NCBI GenBank assembly: GCA_903826715.1
Contig: CAIKFN010000156.1
Location: forward strand, 1 to 33,116
Length of the DNA: 33,116 nt
Reading direction: 5' to 3'
DNA from: an uncultured Actinomycetes bacterium
Lineage (GTDB): Bacteria > Actinomycetota > Acidimicrobiia > Acidimicrobiales > RAAP-2
The notes under the pieces are model-generated. The model saw only the letters and a list, made by a program, of their open reading frames with translations, made no database searches and was not told the DNA's origin. How positions within the stretch are numbered: the first letter of the stretch is position 1; every line of letters starts with the position of its first letter. Positions 25,758-33,116 of the stretch are shown here, one piece after another. A program made the position numbers and the translations under genes.

Positions 25758-27415
25758 AGAACAACTATTGCAGGCAGCAAAACAGGCTGACGACGATACT
25801 TCTGTCCAAGAATTCTTCCTGCGGCACGTTGAGCAACTTTATTAATCGACCCCTCATCACGGTCACCTTCGCTAAGTGCATTTTGAATTGAGTCTCGAAC
25901 AGTGTCGGTGACAGCATCTAGAAGTTTCTTATCGTTCTCGCCTTCAAACCATCCGCGAGTTGTAATTCGAACAGGTTGGACTATCACGCCACGTTCACGG
26001 TCAATGCCAGCTGAAATTTGAAGAACTCCGTACTCAGCAAGCATGCGTCGCTCTTCGAGTGGCTTCTCATCAAGGTCGCCAGCGCTGCCGTCAATGTAGT
26101 GAAAGCCCGCAGGAATCTGACCCGAAAGTCGAATACCGGCATCAGAAACTTCAACCTGGTCGCCATCTTCACAAATCAGAATGTGCTCGTGTCTAAGGCC
26201 CATGGATTCTGCGAGTTCAGCGTGATGCACCAAGTGACGGTATTCGCCATGCACTGGTACAAAGTTCCTTGGTCGAAGCAGCTGGTGATACGTACGAAGC
26301 TCACCTTGGCGAGCATGGCCTGATGCATGTACTGGTTCATGACCAGAGTGAATAACTTCAGTTCCAGCACGATGAAGATCGTCAATCAACCTGCCAACGG
26401 ACCATTCGTTGCCTGGAATCGGATGTGAGCTGAGGATGATGGTGTCATCTGCACCAACAGTGAAGTCACGTGCATCTCCTCGAGAAAGTTTTGAAAGCGC
26501 CGCTAACGGTTCGCCTTGGCTACCGGTGCAGATAACACACACTTCACCCGGTTCGTATCGATCAATGTTGGCAATGTCTACAAAGTCCGCGGTATCAACA
26601 TGCAGCAAGTTCAGTTTTCGGGCCAACTTCACGTTGACATCCATTGATCTTCCAAGAAGCGCAATCTTTCGATTCTGCTCGAGGGCAACATTGATGATTT
26701 GCTGGACGCGGTGAATGTGGCTCGCAAAGCACGCAACAACAATGCGCTTCTTTGGACGTTCTAAGAATAATCGTCGCAGTGCTCCACCTACTGAGCGCTC
26801 TGAGGCAGTGAACCCTGGCTCTTCTGCATTCGTTGAGTCACACAGCAGTAGCGCAACGCCTTCGTCACCGAGGGCCGCAAGGCGAGAAATGTCGGTGCGT
26901 CTTCCATCAATTGGTGTCAAGTCAAGTTTGAAGTCGCCAGAGTGAACAATTATTCCAATTTTTGTGTGAAAGGCCAGCGCGTGAGCGCTCGGTACGGAGT
27001 GAGTAACTGGAATGAATTCAATTTCGAAAGGGCCAATTTTCCTCTTTTCACCATCAGCCACTTCAATAAAGCTGAGGTCATGTCCAACGCGAGCTTCAGT
27101 TAGACGATGCTTAGCGAAACCAAGTGTCAGTGCTGCACCATAGATTGGAACATTGATGTCTTTGACGAGGTAGCGAAGCGCACCAGTGTGGTCTTCGTGT
27201 CCGTGCGTCAGAACAATCGCGTCAACTCGGTCCTTGCGCTCAATCAGCCAGCGAAAGTCAGGAAGAATTAGATCAACGCCATACATGTTTGGCTCAGGGA
27301 ACATCAGTCCCGCATCCACAACAACTATGCGGCCATCTTGCTCAATAGCGCAGCAGTTACGGCCAATTTCGCCGAGACCACCAAGGAACGTAACGCGAAC
27401 GGAGTCCTTAGACAC
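25754..27415 (-). CDS. rnj: Ribonuclease J
   Basis: FLGGLGEIGRNC, VLTHGHEDHTGAL, HSGDFKLD, SGHASGHARQGEL-like (HEPVHASGHARQGEL). Confidence 0.97.
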   Translation of the reverse strand: MSKDSVRVTFLGGLGEIGRNCCAIEQDGRIVVVDAGLMFPEPNMYGVDLILPDFRWLIERKDRVDAIVLTHGHEDHTGALRYLVKDINVPIYGAALTLGFAKHRLTEARVGHDLSFIEVADGEKRKIGPFEIEFIPVTHSVPSAHALAFHTKIGIIVHSGDFKLDLTPIDGRRTDISRLAALGDEGVALLLCDSTNAEEPGFTASERSVGGALRRLFLERPKKRIVVACFASHIHRVQQIINVALEQNRKIALLGRSMDVNVKLARKLNLLHVDTADFVDIANIDRYEPGEVCVICTGSQGEPLAALSKLSRGDARDFTVGADDTIILSSHPIPGNEWSVGRLIDDLHRAGTEVIHSGHEPVHASGHARQGELRTYHQLLRPRNFVPVHGEYRHLVHHAELAESMGLRHEHILICEDGDQVEVSDAGIRLSGQIPAGFHYIDGSAGDLDEKPLEERRMLAEYGVLQISAGIDRERGVIVQPVRITTRGWFEGENDKKLLDAVTDTVRDSIQNALSEGDRDEGSINKVAQRAAGRILGQKYRRQPVLLPAIVVL

Positions 27416-28304
27416 GAGTTGCTCGCAGAGCCGTCACGATTTGAACAGCTTTCGTGTCAAGCGCTGCATCACTAGGCGCGTGCGGAAGGCGGCACTGGCC
27501 CACATTAAAACCTAAATATCTCATAGCTGCTTTCGATGGCATTGGATTTGGGTACAAAAGTGTTCCTTCAAACGCACAACTATCGTTAAGTCGCGCTTTT
27601 ATTTCATTCGCAATGACGTGATTACCGGCAACGTATGCAGAAATCATTTGTGAAAATTCCAAACTTGCCCAGTGACCTGCAACAGACACAACGCCCACGC
27701 CACCGATTGCCATGAAGTCGAGAACTAGTGAGTCGTCGCCGCTGTAGAGATCTAGTGAAGAGCCAAGCACCGTTTTGGTGTTCTTTGCTTGTTCTAAATC
27801 AGCTGAAGCATCTTTTAGAGCAACAATGTTTTTGTGGCTCTGAACCAGGGAGATTGTCGTTGCTGAATCAATCTTTCGTCCCGTACGAGATGGAATGTCA
27901 TAGAGCATCACTGGAAGTTGTGTTGATTGCGCAACTGCCGCTAAGTGAAGCTCAATCCCCTTTTGGCTGGGACGAGCGTATGCCGGTGTTGTCGCGAGAA
28001 CTCCCGCCACTCCCGTTGCTTTTACCTTGCTCGTAAGCTCAACTGAACGGGCAGTATCAGAAGAAGTAGAGCCAGCAATAACTGGAACTGATACTGCGCT
28101 GGCCACGGTTGCAAATAGTTCGAGTTTTTCTTCATCCGAAAGCGAAGTTCCTTCACCAGTTGATCCAGCTACAACTAATCCGTCGCTGCCCTCTGAGACC
28201 AAGAAACGTGCAACATCTCGCGCAACGTCATGATCAATAGAGCCATCTGAAGCGAAAGGTGTCACCATGGCAGTAAGTAAGCGGCCAAATTGTGGTGATG
28301 TCAT
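27408..28304 (-). CDS. dapA: 4-hydroxy-tetrahydrodipicolinate synthase
   Basis: LTAMVTPFASDGSID, VVAGSTGEGTSLSDEEK, VMLYDIPSRTGRKI, ALKDAS. Confidence 0.97.
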   Translation of the reverse strand: MTSPQFGRLLTAMVTPFASDGSIDHDVARDVARFLVSEGSDGLVVAGSTGEGTSLSDEEKLELFATVASAVSVPVIAGSTSSDTARSVELTSKVKATGVAGVLATTPAYARPSQKGIELHLAAVAQSTQLPVMLYDIPSRTGRKIDSATTISLVQSHKNIVALKDASADLEQAKNTKTVLGSSLDLYSGDDSLVLDFMAIGGVGVVSVAGHWASLEFSQMISAYVAGNHVIANEIKARLNDSCAFEGTLLYPNPMPSKAAMRYLGFNVGQCRLPHAPSDAALDTKAVQIVTALRATRV

Positions 28305-28341
28305 GAATAAGAAGTTACCAGTCTGAGGCTTCTAGCAATGC

Positions 28342-29109
28342 CTAGAGCAGTGAATCAATGCCACTTAGGAAGCAGGGGGTCGCACCAATCGCATTTGCGG
28401 CGATTGCTACACCTTGTACAAAACTGGCTCGGTCAAAGGAGTCGTGACGAATTGTCAGTCCTTCACCGGGGCCACCAAAAAGAACTTCTTGGTGCGCAAC
28501 CAGGCCAGGTAGACGAACAGAATGAATTCTCACTCCATCAACAACGTCAGCACCGCGTGATCCAGCGAATGTTTCTCGTTCGGTTACATCAGAAATAGAC
28601 GCCTTTCCGGCGCTCTTACGTGATTTTGCAATTCCTTGTGCAGTAGTTATTGACGTTCCAGATGGAGCATCAACTTTCTTATCGTGATGTAGTTCGATAA
28701 TCTCAACGCGATCAAAGTACGGTGCAGCCATTGCAGCAAAACGCTCGGAAAGAACTGCGCCAAGTGAGAAGTTAGAAGCAATGAGGACTCCAGTCTTCTT
28801 GCCGGCAGCCTCAACTGCACTTCGCTGTTGTGCGCTTAGTCCAGTGGCACCTATTACTAGACCCACTTTGTTCGCCGCACACCAATCCGCAGATTTCACA
28901 ACACTTTCTGGAGTAGAAAACTCAACTACAACATCAATAGTTGCTGGATCAATATCAGAAATTTTAGAAAAGTATGTTGCACCAAAAAGATTCTGTGGTT
29001 CGTTGATGTCAACTAATGCAGTAATTATGAAATCGCCACTCTCGCCGAGTCCAGCGGCTAGTGCCTGTCCCATCCGGCCTGCGCCACCGATAATTGCGAG
29101 TGATTTCAT
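28342..29109 (-). CDS. dapB: 4-hydroxy-tetrahydrodipicolinate reductase
   Basis: IIGGAGRMGQALAAGL, VVEFSTPESV, IELHHDKKVDAPSGTS. Confidence 0.97.
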   Translation of the reverse strand: MKSLAIIGGAGRMGQALAAGLGESGDFIITALVDINEPQNLFGATYFSKISDIDPATIDVVVEFSTPESVVKSADWCAANKVGLVIGATGLSAQQRSAVEAAGKKTGVLIASNFSLGAVLSERFAAMAAPYFDRVEIIELHHDKKVDAPSGTSITTAQGIAKSRKSAGKASISDVTERETFAGSRGADVVDGVRIHSVRLPGLVAHQEVLFGGPGEGLTIRHDSFDRASFVQGVAIAANAIGATPCFLSGIDSLL

Positions 29110-29111
29110 AA

Positions 29112-31817
29112 CTAAACCTTAGCGTTTCGACTTCTACGGCGGTTGAGTACTGGCCAAAGTGCAATGCCACCGACGCACAGGACACTAAATGCTGAGCTAA
29201 GCAGTGACTTTTCGATATAAGGAGCGTGGTAGTGAAAATGGATTATCCATTTACCGCTTGGAATACGAACTTCCTGCACTAGGCCATATTTTTCAATCAT
29301 GAGTGCATGGGACTTACCAGTTGAAGGATCAATTGCGTTCGCGTGCCAGCCAGGAAGATACGCCACACTCCTAATTAGGTTTTCACTTGTTGAGTCGTCC
29401 AAGTACACCCAACTATCTCCATAAATAACATCTTTTACGCTTGTAATTTTGCAGTTGCATGAATCAGAAGAGAACATGTATTCAATGTCTTTGCTAAACG
29501 ATCTGAACACCGCAAGCGTCCCGAAGGTCTTAGTCATTATCCACGGTGCATCATCCATCGCTATTTGGAAAGAGTTATTTAGTTGATACGTAGTGGATGG
29601 TTCACTAGCGCTAGTGACAAGTGTGCTCTTTATCTTGAAGTTGTTTGGTGACGAGAGCATAAATCCAGCTCCAACTGCAGAACCATTTTTAAATTTGTAA
29701 GAAACAACTTCAGAGGTTGAGTCGCTAGGGGTTGTAGCTATTCCAGTTGGCTTCCCATTCGCATCAATCATTTGAAGTTTTATTTCACCAGGAGCTAACT
29801 TATTTTTCATAAAAACATGAATCTCAACTGATTTCAGGCTCATAACTCTGCCGAAATATCGCTTTGTGCTGCCACCATTCCATTTCTGAGGCAGACAGAT
29901 TGGACGAAGAGTTATACCTGGGTACATAGCAGTCATTAGTTGCTGCGATGCAATAACGACTGACGATAGATTTAGCTGCTTAAACTCCCCTCGTCCAAGG
30001 TTGCACGGATCAGCCAGTGCTTCAGAGTGTGTCCCAGTAATTTCGGCATATTGCGACGAAACAAGTGAACCGTAGCCCTGGGCACTCGGTATCTGTATGA
30101 ACACATTTGTGTCAACAATTCCAAGATTCTGAATTGCGTCAGCATTCGCGCCCGCATGGTCAATCATCAGCGTTCTACCAGTTGAGCCAAAGAGCGAAAG
30201 TGCTTGTTGCCTTGATGGCTCGGTCTGAACATTGCCGCCAACAATTCCTGTTCCGCAGTACAGACAAAAAATAAGCACATCAATCGCCAAAATGACCAGG
30301 AGTGATTTAAGCGCCCATTTCTTAGAAATGAACCTAATGCATACGACCAAGATTGCCAGTGCAATTAGTAAATGCTGAATTAGTGTGACCCGCTCATTGA
30401 CAGCCAGGTTCGAATCTGCAATTCCGTTTCCCAAAACATTGATGACGTGTGGGGCCCAGAGGATCATCAACACACAGAGTGTCGATGTGATGAATGCGGG
30501 AGCGAGCGTGAACCACTTCGCTTTACCTACGAGTCCTGCTCTCTTGTAGTCCTTCTTTTGAATGTGATGTATCCATAACGCCAAAAAAACTGATAGGGCA
30601 AAGTCGACCAGAATTACATTTCGACTCTGGAGGCGTGTGCTCTTAAAGAGTGGTATCGCGTGGAAGATATGTCCGAGCGGGGTGAAAGAACCCCAAGTTG
30701 CAATTAGTCCAACTACGGCGACCACAACATAAAGGACGAAGTCTTTATCTTCGCCCTGCCAACCTTTTCTTTGAAACCTAGAGAGAAAAGCGAAAAAGCC
30801 TATTACTGCAAGTATCCCAGCGTAACTGGTTACTTCAGTCAAATTGTAATTAACGAAATACTTTGGACCAGCAATAGTGCCATTACCACCAAAGATGTCC
30901 GGGATGAAGAACAGTGCACTCCACTTCACAGAAAGTGATCCTGATCCAAAGAACCAATATGAAAGTTGCGAACGGTTCGACGAACCAATAAACGCCCAAC
31001 CAGGTAGGAGCTGACAAATACCGATTCCAATGCCCAGAATCCCACCAACGCCAAGGGTGAGTAGATAGGTAATGCGTTTCTTCCAGGTCGCAAGGAAGTA
31101 CGAAGACCTAATGAGAAGAATTGATGGAACAACTATCAGTCCTAGAAGCTCAATCTCAGCAATTGACCTGGGTTCGCCAGTTAGGAACGTAAGTCCGAGC
31201 AGAACTGCGAACCAGACAACTGATGTCCTAATTCGACTAACAATTTCTTTAAATGTAGAGGAATCTGGAAGGTCACGAAGTCGTCTTGCAAGTGACAGAT
31301 AGACCAAAACGAACCACGGAATTAATGCGAAGCCCTGCACCACCGCTAGATGAACAAGTTGCCCGAGCATTGCACCGGTGTAAGTAAAACTCAGCGCCGC
31401 TGCGAGTGACGCCAGTGGACTTAGGCGGTGCCAGCGAAGAAGCGCATACATGCCAAGTGCGCTGGTGACATAAATCGCAATCAAGTTGATGACCCAAGCC
31501 AGCTGTGCCGGCAAGAAGATAAAGATCAGTGTCAGAGGGTAGAAAGCACCGGCGTTCATTCCACCAAGCAGTGGTGACCCGGAGTTGATGTACACATTCA
31601 TTAATGGCAAGTGACCAGTTGCCATGATTTTTCCGACTAATGCACGTAATGGAAAATTCTGAATCAAGTTGTCAGCGGTTATTGCAGGGTGCCCCAGTAG
31701 TGCAGGAACTGAGAAAAGAATTATTGGGATAAGAACAATTGCCCATATTGCCCAAATATCAACTTTCGCGAGTGGTCTCCACCAAGAAACTGACGAAGAA
31801 GAAGCGGGGCTATTCAT
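29112..31817 (-). CDS. YfhO-like large multi-TM membrane protein (GT-C-like fold)
   Basis: About 12 hydrophobic segments followed by a C-terminal extracellular domain and a terminal TM (YLPGWHANAIDPSTGK... typical of YfhO family). The ATG at 31817 is preferred because the listed 31859 start lies in the terminator stem. Confidence 0.75.
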   Translation of the reverse strand: MNSPASSSSVSWWRPLAKVDIWAIWAIVLIPIILFSVPALLGHPAITADNLIQNFPLRALVGKIMATGHLPLMNVYINSGSPLLGGMNAGAFYPLTLIFIFLPAQLAWVINLIAIYVTSALGMYALLRWHRLSPLASLAAALSFTYTGAMLGQLVHLAVVQGFALIPWFVLVYLSLARRLRDLPDSSTFKEIVSRIRTSVVWFAVLLGLTFLTGEPRSIAEIELLGLIVVPSILLIRSSYFLATWKKRITYLLTLGVGGILGIGIGICQLLPGWAFIGSSNRSQLSYWFFGSGSLSVKWSALFFIPDIFGGNGTIAGPKYFVNYNLTEVTSYAGILAVIGFFAFLSRFQRKGWQGEDKDFVLYVVVAVVGLIATWGSFTPLGHIFHAIPLFKSTRLQSRNVILVDFALSVFLALWIHHIQKKDYKRAGLVGKAKWFTLAPAFITSTLCVLMILWAPHVINVLGNGIADSNLAVNERVTLIQHLLIALAILVVCIRFISKKWALKSLLVILAIDVLIFCLYCGTGIVGGNVQTEPSRQQALSLFGSTGRTLMIDHAGANADAIQNLGIVDTNVFIQIPSAQGYGSLVSSQYAEITGTHSEALADPCNLGRGEFKQLNLSSVVIASQQLMTAMYPGITLRPICLPQKWNGGSTKRYFGRVMSLKSVEIHVFMKNKLAPGEIKLQMIDANGKPTGIATTPSDSTSEVVSYKFKNGSAVGAGFMLSSPNNFKIKSTLVTSASEPSTTYQLNNSFQIAMDDAPWIMTKTFGTLAVFRSFSKDIEYMFSSDSCNCKITSVKDVIYGDSWVYLDDSTSENLIRSVAYLPGWHANAIDPSTGKSHALMIEKYGLVQEVRIPSGKWIIHFHYHAPYIEKSLLSSAFSVLCVGGIALWPVLNRRRSRNAKV

Positions 31818-31839
31818 TCCCTCTACGCTACAAAAGAAA

Positions 31840-31880
31840 AACCCCCTGTGAATCAACATTACGTTGATTCACAGGGGGTT
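31840..31880 (-). terminator. Strong intrinsic terminator downstream of pnp
   Basis: Minus strand: AACCCCCTGTGAATCAAC-GTAAT-GTTGATTCACAGGGGGTT followed by TTTCTTTT; 18-bp perfect stem plus U-tract. Confidence 0.96.
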
Positions 31881-31888
31881 CTAATGAA

Positions 31889-33115
31889 TTAACGACGACG
31901 TGGACGTGGTCCTCGACGGTTTGGACCATCTGTGCTGTCGAATGATGGACCACCAGGGCCCAAGTCACCAATTTCGTCAGCAAGTTCAGCTTCGAACGAT
32001 GCTTCAAAAGATGATGACGGAGCCTTTGGCTTGTCTTCACGAGGTGCACGCTCTTCACGCGGTCCGCGGTCTTCACGTGGTGGACGAGCAGCACGTGGCT
32101 CTTCGTCTACAACCATGTTGGCGTATTCACCAGCGAGTGAAAGTGAAACCTTGCCCTGTGGGTCAATGTCATCTACCTTCACTTCAAGTGTCTGTCCAAG
32201 TTCAACAACATCTTCAACCTGTCCAATGCGCTTTCCACCATTAAGTGGGGCCATCTTCGAGATGTGAAGCAGGCCATCACGGCCCGGCATGATTGAAATG
32301 AATGCACCGAACTTCGCGATGTTTACAACGCGTCCCGGGTACACCGCGCCAACTTCAGCCACTGGTGGGTCAAGGATAAGTGAAATACGACGACGTGCTT
32401 CTTCAACAGCGCGTCCGTCCTTGGCACCTATAGTTACGGTTCCAACAACACCATCATCATCAACTGCGATGTCTGCGCCAGTCTCCTGCTGCAAAGTGTT
32501 GATGACCTTACCCTTTGGCCCAATGACTTCGCCGATCTTGTCGATTGGAATTTCAATCGTCACAATCTTTGGAGCAACAGCAGCAACTTCGCTACGTGGC
32601 TCTGCAATGGTGTCAGTGATGAGCTTCAGAATTGTGAGGCGAGCATCCTTTGCCTGGTGAAGTGCCTTTGAAAGCACGTCAGCTGGAAGTCCGTCAATCT
32701 TGGTGTCAAGTTGAAGCGCAGTAACAGCATCAGCAGTTCCTGCAACCTTGAAGTCCATGTCACCAAATGCGTCTTCTGCGCCCAAGATGTCAGTAAGCGT
32801 TACGTACTTGCCGTCTTCGTACACAAGTCCCATTGCGATACCCGCAACTGGAGCCTTGATAGGAACACCCGCAGCCATAAGCGACAAGGTTGAACCACAT
32901 ACTGAAGCCATTGAAGTAGAACCGTTAGACGCCATGATGTCTGAAACAACACGAAGCGTGTAGGCAAAGTCCTGTTCGTTTGGAAGTACAGGAATAAGTG
33001 CACGCTCAGCGAGCATTCCGTGTCCAACTTCACGACGCTTAGGAGCTCCTACGCGACCAGTTTCACCAACTGAGTATGGAGGGAAGTTGTAGTGGTGCAT
33101 GTAGCGGCGCCACTC
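31889..33115 (-). CDS. pnp: Polyribonucleotide nucleotidyltransferase (C-terminal part, truncated by window end)
   Basis: [22 protein letters not shown] domain [22 protein letters not shown]1 domain [26 protein letters not shown], disordered R/E/P-rich tail. Confidence 0.98.
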   Translation of the reverse strand, partial: EWRRYMHHYNFPPYSVGETGRVGAPKRREVGHGMLAERALIPVLPNEQDFAYTLRVVSDIMASNGSTSMASVCGSTLSLMAAGVPIKAPVAGIAMGLVYEDGKYVTLTDILGAEDAFGDMDFKVAGTADAVTALQLDTKIDGLPADVLSKALHQAKDARLTILKLITDTIAEPRSEVAAVAPKIVTIEIPIDKIGEVIGPKGKVINTLQQETGADIAVDDDGVVGTVTIGAKDGRAVEEARRRISLILDPPVAEVGAVYPGRVVNIAKFGAFISIMPGRDGLLHISKMAPLNGGKRIGQVEDVVELGQTLEVKVDDIDPQGKVSLSLAGEYANMVVDEEPRAARPPREDRGPREERAPREDKPKAPSSSFEASFEAELADEIGDLGPGGPSFDSTDGPNRRGPRPRRR

Positions 33116-33116
33116 G

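Noticed and set aside
31818-31859. N-terminal extension MLIHRGFFFCSVEG of the YfhO-like ORF
   Set aside because: It is encoded within the pnp terminator stem-loop and U-tract; the internal ATG at 31817 is more plausible.
1-33116. Search for CRISPR arrays, transposases, prophage, toxin-antitoxin or restriction genes
   Set aside because: None of the ORFs or repeats in the window support such systems; the region is core metabolic/housekeeping.

Overview
The window reads as a compact chromosomal segment of a low-to-moderate GC actinobacterium (Actinomycetota, inferred from protein families and gene order). It is mostly housekeeping DNA. I see no CRISPR array, IS element or prophage. Left to right: partial trpE, tRNA-Val(GAC), a DEDDh exonuclease, tRNA-Cys(GCA), a secreted L,D-transpeptidase-like protein, and a minus-strand operon LysM/YneA-like - nrdR - PIG-L deacetylase - dinB headed by two LexA boxes. 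Next come a complete branched-chain amino-acid ABC transporter (livK-hairpin-livH-livM-livG-livF) and lexA with its own LexA boxes. A tightly packed 11-gene minus-strand array follows (ftsK-dacC-like-thrB-eamA-miaB-miaA-dapF-hflX-dapC-dapD-dapE). Last are a plus-strand siderophore-interacting/FAD reductase, rnj, dapA, dapB, a YfhO-like membrane protein, a strong terminator and partial pnp. The order nrdR/LysM/lexA/hflX/dapF/miaA/miaB/ftsK/rnj/dapA/dapB/pnp matches my recollection of the Mycobacterium backbone. The main observations are: (1) a candidate SOS operon that includes nrdR, a PIG-L hydrolase and dinB; (2) a liv transporter lying between the two LexA-controlled units; (3) a liv binding protein without a lipobox; (4) a proteobacterial-type DapD within a concentrated lysine/DAP gene set; (5) tail-to-tail genes whose stop codons overlap, including the 11-gene array running into lexA.
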